From Acidobacteriota bacterium (GTDB lineage Bacteria; Acidobacteriota; Vicinamibacteria; Vicinamibacterales; 2-12-FULL-66-21): 52,659 bases of DNA. The notes under the pieces are model-generated. The model was not told the origin of the DNA. It ran no database searches and saw nothing but the letters and a program-made list of their open reading frames with translations. The stretch is taken from positions 24,514-77,172 of the forward strand of contig QHWT01000070.1 in assembly GCA_003222675.1 (NCBI GenBank). The letters are read 5' to 3'. The translations under genes and the position numbers were made by a program. Every line of letters begins with the position of its first letter. Position 1 is the stretch's first letter. Shown piece by piece: positions 25,275 to 32,910 of the stretch.

Positions 25275-25682
25275 ATGGCGACGACCGATCCGATTCTCGC
25301 GCCGGTGAAGGGCGCCGATCACCGTGAGGTCGGCGGCGTGCAGCTCGACATCGCGCGCGCCGGGGCGGCACGCGTCAAGCGCGTGATCTATCGTCCCGGG
25401 TTCCGCTGGTCGACGCACCTGAAGGAAATGGTCGGTACCCATCTCTGCATGCACGCGCACGTGGGATTCCTCGTGCGCGGGCAGATCCATATTCAGTATG
25501 CGGACGGCTGTACGCTGGAGTTCGCGGCGCCGCAGGCCGTGTCGATAGAACCCGGCCATGACGGCTGGGTCGTGGGCGACGAGCCCGCCGTCCTGATCGA
25601 AGTGGACTTCGAAGGAGAAACGGCGCGCCGGTTCGGCATGCCCGAGAGTCACCGGCATCCGGGGTCAGCGCCACGCGAGTAA
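25275..25682 (+). CDS. Cupin-domain protein
   Basis: A 135-residue small beta-barrel protein. The cupin pattern is visible as CMHAHVGFLVRGQIHIQYADG in motif 1 (His and acidic/polar metal ligands) and the strand SIEPGHDGWVVGDEPAVLIEVDF in motif 2. It has no transporter or enzyme partner that would reveal the ligand. It lies 12 bases after the DUF3500 gene with a strong aaaaggag Shine-Dalgarno, so it has its own efficient initiation within the same transcript. Confidence 0.8.
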   Translation: MATTDPILAPVKGADHREVGGVQLDIARAGAARVKRVIYRPGFRWSTHLKEMVGTHLCMHAHVGFLVRGQIHIQYADGCTLEFAAPQAVSIEPGHDGWVVGDEPAVLIEVDFEGETARRFGMPESHRHPGSAPRE

Positions 25683-25693
25683 TCGAAACGTTC

Positions 25694-26152
25694 ATGCTGA
25701 CGCTCCTGAACGAGCCGTCGTTCATCCGCAACATCGGCGACCGCGGCGTCCGCACGATTGCCGATGCGCAGTTGTACATCACGGCGGGCCCGCTGGCGAG
25801 CTACGAGCGATTCGGGTTCGGCCTGTACATGGTGGAGTTGAAACCGTCATGCGCGCCTATCGGCATCTGCGGACTGGTGAAGCGCGACGCGCTCCCCGAC
25901 ATCGACATCGGATTCGCATTTCTGCCGCGGTTCTGGTCCATGGGATACGCGTTCGAGTCCGCATCGGCCGTACGCGATCAGGCGCGCGAAGAGGTCGGGT
26001 TGCGGCGCCTCGTCGCGATTGTCGATCCGGTCAACGATGGCTCGATTCGCGTGCTCGAGAAACTCGGGTTTACGTTCGAACGAATGGTCAGGCTCGGCGA
26101 AGAGGAAAAGGATTTGAAGCTGTTCGGATGCGATCTGTCACGCGCATCATGA
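25694..26152 (+). CDS. GNAT acetyltransferase, N-terminally short
   Basis: A 152-residue RimJ/RimL-type acetyltransferase: LLNEPSFIRNIGDRGVRT, IGICGLVKRDALPDIDIGFAFLPRFWSMGYAFESA (acetyl-CoA loop region) and GLRRLVAIVDPVNDGSIRVLEKLGFTFE. The usual first strand of the family (roughly TERLVLRELTPDD) is missing. In the same frame just before the ATG the bases encode VIETF, so a deletion of about 15 codons between VIET and FMLTLL is the simplest reading. The protein may therefore be inactive. Substrate unknown. Confidence 0.72.
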   Translation: MLTLLNEPSFIRNIGDRGVRTIADAQLYITAGPLASYERFGFGLYMVELKPSCAPIGICGLVKRDALPDIDIGFAFLPRFWSMGYAFESASAVRDQAREEVGLRRLVAIVDPVNDGSIRVLEKLGFTFERMVRLGEEEKDLKLFGCDLSRAS

Positions 26153-26192
26153 GTGCGCTATCCTGGCGCGCGCCACGCAAAGGGGAGAAGCC

Positions 26193-26714
26193 ATGAACGA
26201 TTTGAACGCCGCGATCGCGGACAATCACAAGGCCGTCGACGAGTTCACCGCCACCGCCCGTGCGATCGACGCGGCGGGCTGGAGTCTCCCGCGCGCGGAA
26301 GGCAAATGGTCGCCCGCGCAGCTGGTCGAGCACATCGCGCTCACCTACGAGTACAGCCGCGCCGTGTTGAACAACAACGCACCTGGCCCATCCGCGCCGA
26401 GGTTTCTGCGACCGCTCGTGCGGATCTTCTTCGTGAACCCGGTGCTGAAGCACGGGCGCTTCAAGCCGAACGCGAAGGCACCGTCGATGTTCCAGCCGTC
26501 GTCGGCACCGGGTGATGCCAGGGAACTATTGCCGCGCCTTGAAACCGCCGTCCGCGTATTCGAAGACGACGTACGCGCCGCCGGCGCGTCCGGCCGCTCG
26601 ACGCTCGATCATCCGTTCTTCGGCACGATGCCGGTGGCGGACTACCTGCGGCTGCAGGCGATCCACGCGCGGCATCACCGCGCCCAGTTGCCCGGAGCGG
26701 CCGCGACGGTGTGA
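26193..26714 (+). CDS. DinB family protein (DinB_2 type)
   Basis: A 173-residue DinB-superfamily protein with AEGKWSPAQLVEHIALTYEYS (first His) and the C-terminal motif YLRLQAIHARHHRAQLPG, the expected helix with three histidines near the metal site. Function unknown. A strong aaaggggag Shine-Dalgarno lies before ATG 26193. Its last 40 bases overlap the end of the convergent hydroxyacid oxidase gene, so the two coding regions share DNA. Confidence 0.82.
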   Translation: MNDLNAAIADNHKAVDEFTATARAIDAAGWSLPRAEGKWSPAQLVEHIALTYEYSRAVLNNNAPGPSAPRFLRPLVRIFFVNPVLKHGRFKPNAKAPSMFQPSSAPGDARELLPRLETAVRVFEDDVRAAGASGRSTLDHPFFGTMPVADYLRLQAIHARHHRAQLPGAAATV

Positions 26715-27889
26715 TTGAACCAGTCCGCGGGCGCTTCGATATATGACCGATTCAACTCGGCGATCGAGGGGCAGCCGAGCAGCTTCAGCGTCCGGACGAT
26801 GTCGGTGCGCAGGATGTCGACGGTGCGCGTGACGCCGGGGCCGCCGCCGGCCCCGAGGCCATAGGCATAGGCGCGGCCGATCAGGACGGCACGCGCGCCG
26901 AGGCACAGCGCCTTCACCACGTCGCTCCCGCGGCGGATGCCGCCATCGACCAGGACCTCGACGCGGCCGTTTACGGCCGCGAGCACTTCCGGGAGCACGC
27001 GCAGCGTCGGCGGGACGCCATCGAGCTGCCGGCCGCCGTGGTTCGAGACCACGAGCGCGCTTGCGCCTGCATCCACGGCGCGTCGCGCATCTTCGCTCGT
27101 GTGGATGCCCTTGACCACGATCGGCCCGCGCCACCGATCGCGAATCCAGTCGAGGTCCCGCCACGTCACCGTCGATTGCTCGAGCGCCGCGGCGACGTCG
27201 GTGTAGAGCATTGGCCCTTCTGGCAGCATGACGTTCGGGAACGTCATCAGCCCGCCGTCCGCGATGAACTGCGCGAGCCACCGCGGCCGCGCGATGAACT
27301 GTCCGACGTACGGCAGCATGGGCCACGGCCGGCGAGTGAGGAGCTCCTTCGTGCCGTTCCGGAAATCGCGTTCCCGCAGTCCGGCGACAGGGGTGTCGAT
27401 CGTGACGACGAGCGCGGAGAAGCCGGCATCGCGCGCGCGGCCGATCGTGCTGGCCGCGACGTCGCGTCCTCCGCACAGATAGACCTGGTACCAGGCGTGA
27501 CCCTGCGTCGCTTTCTTGACGTCCTCGAGGCGGCACCCCGAGAGCGTTGACAGAATGTACACGGTGCCGGCGGCGCCCGCCACGCGCGCCGCGACTTCTT
27601 CGCCGCGTGGATAGAACATGCGGGAGCTTCCGACGGGCGCGAACAGGAATGGCAGCGACAGCGGCAGCCCGAGCACCGACGTGCGCAGGTCCGACGGCGG
27701 GGTTTCCACGGCGCACCGCGGCCGGAAGGTGATGGCCTCGAACGCGCGGCAGTTCTCGCGCAGGGTGATCTCCGCGTCGGCGCCGCCGTCGATGTAGTCG
27801 AACACCACGCGGGGCAGGCGCCGGCGCGCGGCGCGCCGCAGATCCTCGACGTTGACGGCGCGCGAGACGGCTCCGGCCATGGCGTTCAT
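26675..27889 (-). CDS. FMN-dependent alpha-hydroxy-acid oxidase/dehydrogenase
   Basis: A 404-residue TIM-barrel flavoenzyme of the lactate/glycolate oxidase family. Landmarks are VVFDYIDGGADAEITLREN near residue 30, LFAPVGSSRMFYPRGE near 80, WYQVYLC near 130, VVTIDTPVAGLRERDFRNG near 165, IVVKGIHTSEDARRAVDAGA near 250, and the catalytic SNHGGRQLDG followed by VLVDGGIRRGSDVVKAL and GRAYAYGLGAGG. The active-site His and Arg are in SNHGGRQ. It oxidises a 2-hydroxy acid to the 2-oxo acid with O2, quinone or cytochrome as acceptor. It is more than enough for a full family fold. ATG 27880 is an alternative start. Confidence 0.9.
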   Translation of the reverse strand: MNAMAGAVSRAVNVEDLRRAARRRLPRVVFDYIDGGADAEITLRENCRAFEAITFRPRCAVETPPSDLRTSVLGLPLSLPFLFAPVGSSRMFYPRGEEVAARVAGAAGTVYILSTLSGCRLEDVKKATQGHAWYQVYLCGGRDVAASTIGRARDAGFSALVVTIDTPVAGLRERDFRNGTKELLTRRPWPMLPYVGQFIARPRWLAQFIADGGLMTFPNVMLPEGPMLYTDVAAALEQSTVTWRDLDWIRDRWRGPIVVKGIHTSEDARRAVDAGASALVVSNHGGRQLDGVPPTLRVLPEVLAAVNGRVEVLVDGGIRRGSDVVKALCLGARAVLIGRAYAYGLGAGGGPGVTRTVDILRTDIVRTLKLLGCPSIAELNRSYIEAPADWFNHTVAAAPGNWAR

Positions 27890-27960
27890 CTTATGACGAC
27901 TGGCGCTCGTTGTTGAGCCACTCGGCCGCGGAAGTGCAGCGATGAGGCGCTCTCCTTTCC

Positions 27961-28036
27961 GTAGTGCAGGCCTTGTGGGCCTGCTTCGGGGACACGCGCA
28001 GCCCTAAAAGGGCTGCGCTACGAAAGCCTGCGCTAC
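27961..28036. repeat. Nested palindrome, gtagcgcaggcc type
   Basis: Outer arms 27961-27974 (gtagtgcaggcctt) and 28023-28036 (aaagcctgcgctac) pair at 12 of 14 positions. Between them are a 7-bp stem (gcaggcc/ggcctgc, 27966-27984) and a perfect 10-bp stem with a 3-base loop (27996-28005 with 28009-28018). The same vocabulary recurs at 38509-38567. It sits in the 186-bp gap upstream of the zinc-finger gene, whose start follows at 28076. Confidence 0.8.
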
Positions 28037-28075
28037 GAGAAATGCCCATAGTACGATCCGGCGGGGGAGGGGACC

Positions 28076-28360
28076 ATGAGGCTGCTCAGAAGACGGTTGG
28101 CGTGTTCGTTCTGCGGCAAGCCCGATTCCGAGGTTGCCAAGCTCGTCGCCGGACCGCGGGTCTTCATTTGCGACGCGTGCGTCGCGATCGCGCAGCGCCT
28201 GATGGATGAGACCGGAGACACCACGCCGTCTCAGAACGTTCGAGGCGGCGGTCTTCTTCAGCGGATCGTCGTTCGCATCCGTGCCGCAGTGCGGGGCGTC
28301 AGCGACTCCCGGATGACGCAGCCGGCTCCAGCTCGCGCAGCCAGATATTCCGAAAACTAA
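28076..28360 (+). CDS. ClpX C4-type zinc-finger protein
   Basis: A 94-residue protein consisting of a stand-alone ClpX-type zinc finger. CSFCGKP and [16 protein letters not shown] supply four cysteines spaced C-x2-C-x18-C-x2-C, as in the N-terminus of the ClpX unfoldase. No AAA+ domain follows, so it may bind adaptors or substrates of Clp. The C-terminal 45 residues are basic and disordered-looking. A strong purine-rich ribosome site (gggggagggg) precedes ATG 28076. The last 60 bases overlap the end of the convergent DUF1080 gene. Confidence 0.82.
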   Translation: MRLLRRRLACSFCGKPDSEVAKLVAGPRVFICDACVAIAQRLMDETGDTTPSQNVRGGGLLQRIVVRIRAAVRGVSDSRMTQPAPARAARYSEN

Positions 28361-29147
28361 TCGGCTGGCTCGGGTCGCCGTGGGCCTGCAGCTTGATCGG
28401 CGCCTCGTCGTACTTCTTGTATTGCGGCTTGCCGATGTAAACCGTTTCTCCTTTCACCTCGGAGTGGTTCTGAATCAGCACGCCGTTGTGAAGTGCGGTC
28501 ACGTAGGCGGGCGTTTTCACCGATCCATCCGCGTTGAACGCCGGCATCGTCCAGACCACGTCATAGGTCTGCCACTCGCCCGGCTTGCGCATGGCATTCA
28601 CGAGCGGGGCGTACTGCTTGTAGATGCTCCCGGCCTGCCCGTTCACATACGTCTTGTTGTTGTACGAGTCGAGGATCTGCAGCTCGTAGCCGCCATCGCC
28701 GCTCCCCGTTGATGCGAGGAACAATCCGCTGTTGCCACGCGCCTGATCGGTTCCCGTGATATCCGGCGGAATGCGCCATTCGAGGTGCAGCTGGTAGTTC
28801 TTGAAGCTGCGCTTCGTTTCGATGTTGCCAGCCTGCTTGTTGACGGTGATGACGCCGTTGGCGACGGTCCACGTCGCCGGCGACTTGTCTTTCGTCGATA
28901 CCCACTGATCGAGGTTGCTGCCGTCGAACAGCACGATCGCATCCGAGGGCGGCGCGCCCTCCGTCGCGGCTGGTGTAATCACTTTGGGCACCGGCTCCCA
29001 GACTTCCGTGTCTTTGGGATTGCCCCGCGGCGGCGTCTGCGCGGCCGACTGCGCGGTTGGGTTCTGCAGCGGTGGATTCTGCTCGGCGACGACCGGCAGC
29101 GCGAAGAGGGTAGTAACGACGAGCGTAACCGACAGGTGAGTTCGCAT
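28299..29147 (-). CDS. Secreted DUF1080 protein
   Basis: A 282-residue exported jelly-roll protein of the 3-keto-disaccharide hydrolase (DUF1080) family. A signal peptide ([16 protein letters not shown]) is followed by a proline/glutamine-rich linker, then the domain from about residue 75: [90 protein letters not shown] and [13 protein letters not shown] 29147 is chosen because translation from further upstream would cross the gaaccgt repeat. It has one domain, unlike the two-domain relative at 15462. Confidence 0.87.
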   Translation of the reverse strand: MRTHLSVTLVVTTLFALPVVAEQNPPLQNPTAQSAAQTPPRGNPKDTEVWEPVPKVITPAATEGAPPSDAIVLFDGSNLDQWVSTKDKSPATWTVANGVITVNKQAGNIETKRSFKNYQLHLEWRIPPDITGTDQARGNSGLFLASTGSGDGGYELQILDSYNNKTYVNGQAGSIYKQYAPLVNAMRKPGEWQTYDVVWTMPAFNADGSVKTPAYVTALHNGVLIQNHSEVKGETVYIGKPQYKKYDEAPIKLQAHGDPSQPISFRNIWLRELEPAASSGSR

Positions 29148-29217
29148 GACGAAGGCCTCGTTTCGGTAGAGATCGGCGGATTGTGTGGCGCGCTCGGCTT
29201 CCCTGTCAACCGCCCCC

Positions 29218-29330
29218 GAACCGTGAACCGTGAACCGCGAACCGTGAACCGTGAACCGTGAACCGTGAACCGCGAACCGCGAACCGTGAACCGCGAACCC
29301 GTGAACCGTGAACCGTGAACCGTGAACCGT
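29218..29330. repeat. Heptanucleotide tandem array, 16 copies of gaaccgt/gaaccgc
   Basis: Sixteen consecutive units of gaaccgt or gaaccgc, with a single 8-base unit (gaacccgt), cover 113 bp of the divergent spacer between the DUF1080 and deaminase genes. Only the sixth base slot varies (t or c). No spacers occur, so it is not a CRISPR. It resembles the 7-bp words in the other intergenic hairpins but has only one arm here. Confidence 0.95.
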
Positions 29331-29354
29331 CGATCGTGAGAAGATGACGCGGAT

Positions 29355-29795
29355 ATGACCGATGCCTTCCTGCGGGCGGCGATTGACGAAGCGCAAACCG
29401 GCGCGCGCGAGGGAGGGATCCCCATCGGGTCCGTGCTGGTTCATGACGGCCGGATCATCGGCCGCGGCCACAACCGGCGCGTGCAGCAGGCGAGCGCCGT
29501 GCTGCATGGCGAGATGGACGCGCTCGAGAAGGCCGGACGGCAGGCGGCGCGCGTGTATCGCGCATCGATCCTCTATACGACGTTATCCCCCTGCGCGATG
29601 TGCAGCGGCGCGATCCTTCTTTACGGGATCCCAAGGGTGATCGTCGGCGAGAACCAGACGTTCATGGGAGAGGAAGCGCTCCTGCGATCGCGGGGTGTGG
29701 CCGTCGAGGTCCTGCAGGACGAGACGTGCATACGTCTCATGACGGAATTCATCCACGCGCACCCGGAGCTCTGGCGCGAGGACATCAGCGTGTGA
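29355..29795 (+). CDS. Cytosine deaminase-like nucleoside deaminase (yeast FCY1 type)
   Basis: A 146-residue zinc deaminase. The catalytic motifs are HGEMD (His51, Glu53) and [33 protein letters not shown] (Cys80, Cys83), with an ending [17 protein letters not shown]. The spacing, the C-A-M-C and Y-G-I-P segments and the W-x-E-D-I ending match the small fungal cytosine deaminase FCY1 better than TadA, which needs a different loop. It should convert cytosine to uracil; relatives use guanine or nucleosides. The gene begins just after the heptad array. Confidence 0.85.
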   Translation: MTDAFLRAAIDEAQTGAREGGIPIGSVLVHDGRIIGRGHNRRVQQASAVLHGEMDALEKAGRQAARVYRASILYTTLSPCAMCSGAILLYGIPRVIVGENQTFMGEEALLRSRGVAVEVLQDETCIRLMTEFIHAHPELWREDISV

Positions 29796-29814
29796 CCATG
29801 CGCACCTTCAATAT

Positions 29815-30114
29815 TCAATCCTGGCCAACAACGGGCTGTTCGATGCCTATGACCTGCGAACCGGCGAGGAAATCTACAGGAAGCGGCTCGAGCCAATCGG
29901 CAGCGGCTTCAGCGCCTCGCCCGTGGCCGCTGACGGCAAGATCTATCTCTCGAACGAGGACGGCGAGATGCTCGTTGTCGCCGCCGGTCCTGACTTCAAG
30001 CAGATTGCGACGAATTCGATCGGCGAGCTGCTCATGGCGACACCGGCGCTGTCGCGGGACGTGATGTACGTACGGTCGCTGCGCACGCTCACTGCGATCG
30101 GAGCAAAGCCGTAG
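29815..30114 (+). pseudogene. 5'-truncated PQQ-like beta-propeller gene
   Basis: The frame ending at TAG 30112-30114 encodes about 99 residues: [48 protein letters not shown] and [28 protein letters not shown]. This is the C-terminal pair of blades of a BamB/PQQ-like propeller. There is no plausible start. Homology begins about 20 bases after the deaminase stop, and the upstream 70% of such a gene is absent. It looks like a deletion remnant left when the deaminase and the repeat array were placed here. Confidence 0.75.
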
Positions 30115-30168
30115 CGTGGCCGACCGGCTGTACAATGGATTGAGCGCATCCTCCACGTGAAACAGCCG

Positions 30169-30237
30169 ATGAAGCTCGATTTTCTCTGGGCGGGGTGGTG
30201 CCTGCTCGGCGCCGTTTATTTCATGTTCCGCGGCTAG
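30169..30237 (+). CDS. Possible 22-residue membrane peptide
   Basis: [22 protein letters not shown] is a short hydrophobic reading frame with a positive end at each side, as in small single-span membrane peptides. An in-frame GTG at 30157 is an alternative start. The ribosome-binding site is weak. It overlaps the end of the convergent regulator gene by four bases. Offered only because the composition is unlike random GC-rich sequence. Confidence 0.25.
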   Translation: MKLDFLWAGWCLLGAVYFMFRG

Positions 30238-30614
30238 ATGGTCACGAGTCCGCGGCTGAGCGCGATGCGCACGGCTTCGGTGCGATTGCTGGCGCCGAGC
30301 TTCCCGCAAATCGATGCAACGTGAAACTTCGCGGTCTGATCGCTGATCGCGAGACGCGCGGCGATCGTCTTGTTCGGCAGTCCTTCGGCGACGAGCTCGA
30401 GCACCTCACGCTCACGGGGCGTCAGCGGCTCGGGCAGCGTTGCCATCGTGGGATCGCGGCGCCGCGAGGGAACCAGCAGCCAGGCGTCGGCGCGGTGATC
30501 ATCGGCACGCGCCTCGGCCAGTGTCGACACCTCTCCCGCGATAACGATGTCTTCAGGAAGGACCGCGCGCAGCCGCGCGCGCTCCTCCCCGGATCCAATC
30601 AGCACCACGTGCAT
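30234..30614 (-). CDS. LuxR-type regulator with reduced receiver domain
   Basis: A 126-residue protein. Residues 65-125 form a LuxR/NarL helix-turn-helix ([56 protein letters not shown]). The first 60 residues ([40 protein letters not shown]) are half the length of a receiver domain and lack the phosphorylatable Asp, so no phosphorelay is expected. It lies 24 bases downstream of the HtrA-like gene on the same strand; the two should be one operon and may sense through protein contact. Confidence 0.85.
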   Translation of the reverse strand: MHVVLIGSGEERARLRAVLPEDIVIAGEVSTLAEARADDHRADAWLLVPSRRRDPTMATLPEPLTPREREVLELVAEGLPNKTIAARLAISDQTAKFHVASICGKLGASNRTEAVRIALSRGLVTI

Positions 30615-30638
30615 CAGTCCTGAGTCCTCCGTCGCGAG

Positions 30639-31535
30639 TCACGCCGGACGCTCCGCGACGGTGACGCTAACGTCGTGCGCTGTGCCCGCACGCAGCAGTC
30701 GCCCCTTGACCGCGCGCCCCACGCGATCCGTGGTCAACAGATCGAGCAGATCGTCGGGGGCCGATACCGGTTGGCCATCGAATTCGATCAACACGTCGCC
30801 AATCAGGAGCGCCGCGGCGTCAGCAGGACCTCCGGGCGTGATCCCGACAATCAGCAGTCCACGATCGTGTCCCGATCCTCCCTGCTGGCGTTCCGCCAGT
30901 TGCACCGGCTGTCCCGCAACACCGAGGTACCCGCGCCGCGGTCTGCCGTGCTTCACTACATCTGACGCCGCGCGCCACGCGATCGATGCCGGAATCACGA
31001 CCCCGAGGCCGCGAATGGCGCTCGCCGTGGTGATCCCCGCCACGGCCCCGGATGCGTCGATGAACGCGCCCCCCGCGAATCCATCGTGCATCGGTGCGGT
31101 CGTGCGCAGCACCTGTTCGATCGACTGGCGACGGCCGGTCGCGAGCGGACCGCCGATGATGGCGATGATGCCGGCGCTCGCCGTGACTGCGTTGCTCCAC
31201 GATCGCGCGACGGCGACGCCCACGTGTCCCACGCGTGGCGGGGCGGTCGATTGACGCGCCGGTTCGATGCCCAGACCCGCCGCCCGCAGCACGGCAATGC
31301 CGGTCGAGGGATCCCACCCTGCCAGCTCTGCGTCGAATGTCTCCCCATCGTGCCGGCGGACGCGCAGTCCATCGTCGCGTCCAATCGCGCGGACGGTCGT
31401 CAGCACCGCATCCGCAGAAAAGACCACGCCGCTGGCGGGACGCCGGCGTCCCTGGACCTGGAGGACCGACGGGGCCGCGGCCTCGACGATGGCCGCCAGC
31501 GCATCGGAAACAGTTGAGAGAGTTGTATTCGTCAT
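30639..31535 (-). CDS. S1C/HtrA-like protein with degenerate catalytic triad
   Basis: A 298-residue trypsin-fold plus PDZ protein. The protease part shows ASGVVFSADAVLTTVRAIG, where HtrA has a His (TNxHV) and this has Arg, DPSTGIAVLRA, where the catalytic Asp of TDLAVL is Gly, and DGFAGGAFID, where the GNSGG serine is Ala. All three catalytic residues are replaced. A PDZ domain follows (LLIVGITPGGPADAAALLIGDVLIEFDGQPVSAPDDLLDLL). No signal peptide is visible, so it is probably a cytoplasmic binding protein paired with the adjacent LuxR gene. GTG 31565 is an alternative start. Confidence 0.82.
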   Translation of the reverse strand: MTNTTLSTVSDALAAIVEAAAPSVLQVQGRRRPASGVVFSADAVLTTVRAIGRDDGLRVRRHDGETFDAELAGWDPSTGIAVLRAAGLGIEPARQSTAPPRVGHVGVAVARSWSNAVTASAGIIAIIGGPLATGRRQSIEQVLRTTAPMHDGFAGGAFIDASGAVAGITTASAIRGLGVVIPASIAWRAASDVVKHGRPRRGYLGVAGQPVQLAERQQGGSGHDRGLLIVGITPGGPADAAALLIGDVLIEFDGQPVSAPDDLLDLLTTDRVGRAVKGRLLRAGTAHDVSVTVAERPA

Positions 31536-31617
31536 GTCCGATTGTGTGTCGTGCGTGCGAGACACTACATCACCCGATCGGGTGGGTAGGCGCTCAGGCG
31601 CGAAGTCTAGTCGGAGT

Positions 31618-31703
31618 TGGTGATTGGGTGATTCAGTGATTTGGTGATTTGAACTCTCTCAAAAAAGCGAAATCACCGGATCGCCCGATTACCAAATCAC
31701 CAA
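31618..31703. repeat. Hairpin of ggtgatt words in a divergent spacer
   Basis: Left arm 31618-31651 (ttggtgatt words, spaced 8-9 bases) and right arm 31670-31703 (ending accaaatcaccaa) pair at 26 of 34 positions. It lies between divergent genes, so it is not an ordinary terminator. The loop holds a run of six A. Confidence 0.75.
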
Positions 31704-31763
31704 GCCGCGCGCGTGGATCCCGCGGAGGTGTCGCACCGGCAGGCGCAGCTTGGACCGTTGAGC

Positions 31764-31819
31764 ATCGCACATCGCACATCGCGCCTCGCACGTCGCGCCT
31801 CGAACCTCGGCCTTCGGCT
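31764..31819. repeat. Degenerate heptad tract atcgcac/ctcgcac
   Basis: Eight consecutive 7-base units: atcgcac, atcgcac, atcgcgc, ctcgcac, gtcgcgc, ctcgaac, ctcggcc, ttcggct. It is a one-armed tract 36 bases before the DUF3500 start. The rest of the 320-bp gap (31536-31855) holds the hairpin described separately and no gene. Confidence 0.75.
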
Positions 31820-31855
31820 CCTCGTGTTAGGATTCGCCGGATGAGGAGACGCATC

Positions 31856-32902
31856 ATGGCACGCTCGACGCTCGCACGAGTTGGACTGGCAGCGGCACTG
31901 GCTATCGTGTACGTCACCAGCGTCGCGATTGGTTCGGAGAAATCTGCCTCCGCGATGGCGACAGCCGCGAAGGCGTGGCTGGCGTCGTTGACGGCCGAGC
32001 AGCGCGAGCAGGCCGCGATGCCGTTCGACGCGGCCGACCGGACGGCGTGGCATTACGTGCCGAACGAGATGTTCCCGCGCAAGGGGGTCACGCTCGGCAC
32101 GATGACGGATTCGCAGCGGGCGCTCGCGCGCGAGCTGCTCAAGACGGGCATGAGCCAGCGCGGGTACATGACCACCGAACAGATCATGGAGCTCGAGAAG
32201 GTGCTGCAGGTGATCGAAGGGGACAAGCGCCGGTTCCCGCGCGATCCCGGCGCGTACGCGCTGGCCGTATTCGGCACGCCCGGCGGAAGTTCGCCGTGGG
32301 GCTGGCGCTTCGTGGGGCACCACATCTCATTCCATTTCACGATTGTCGGCGGACGCACGGTCGGCAACACTCCGACGTTCCTTGGCGCAAATCCGGCCGA
32401 GGTGCGTGAAGGGCCGCAGAAAGGCCAGCGGACGCTCGCCGCCGAAGAGGACGCGGCGCGCGCGCTGCTCGATGCGCTGGACAGCTCCGAGCGGTCCGTC
32501 GCAATCGTGCAGGCCACCGCGCCGAACGAGATGCTGACGGAGAACCGTACGGCCGTCGATCCGCTATCGCCGATCGGCATCAAGGCGTCCGCGATGAACC
32601 CGCCGCAGCGCGATCTGCTGAAGAAGCTGATCGAGGTGTACACCGGCTACATGACGGCCGACATCGCGTCGGATCGGATGGAGAAGGTTCAAAAGGCCGG
32701 CCTCGAGAACGTTGCGTTCGCGTGGGCGGGCGAGACCGAGCGCGGCAAGAAGCACTACTACCGGATTCAGGGACCGACGTTCCTCGTCGAGTACGACAAC
32801 TCGCAGAATGACGGCAATCACATACACTCCGTCTGGCGCGATTTCAACGGCGACTTCGGCCGCGATCTCCTGCGCGAACATCTGCAGGCGTTCCCGCACT
32901 GA
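31856..32902 (+). CDS. Secreted DUF3500 protein, second copy
   Basis: A 348-residue DUF3500 protein with a signal peptide (VGLAAALAIVYVTSVAIG). Conserved segments are AAKAWLASLTAEQREQAAMPF, GYMTTEQIMELEKVL, VFGTPGGSSPWGWRFVGHHISFHFTIVGG, FAWAGETERGKKHYYRIQGPTFLVEYDNSQNDGNHIHSVWRDFNGDFGRDLLREHL. The paired histidines (GHH, HIH) match the copy at 24024-25262. The Shine-Dalgarno aggag at 31844-31848 fixes ATG 31856. It is followed by HupE after eight bases, and the pair is likely functional together. Confidence 0.87.
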   Translation: MARSTLARVGLAAALAIVYVTSVAIGSEKSASAMATAAKAWLASLTAEQREQAAMPFDAADRTAWHYVPNEMFPRKGVTLGTMTDSQRALARELLKTGMSQRGYMTTEQIMELEKVLQVIEGDKRRFPRDPGAYALAVFGTPGGSSPWGWRFVGHHISFHFTIVGGRTVGNTPTFLGANPAEVREGPQKGQRTLAAEEDAARALLDALDSSERSVAIVQATAPNEMLTENRTAVDPLSPIGIKASAMNPPQRDLLKKLIEVYTGYMTADIASDRMEKVQKAGLENVAFAWAGETERGKKHYYRIQGPTFLVEYDNSQNDGNHIHSVWRDFNGDFGRDLLREHLQAFPH

Positions 32903-32910
32903 GGGCTCCG

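Noticed and set aside
29218-29330. CRISPR array
   Set aside because: The units are 7 bp with no spacers, and no cas gene is present.
30639-31535. Active HtrA/DegP protease
   Set aside because: The His, Asp and Ser positions of the catalytic triad are all replaced, and no signal peptide is present.
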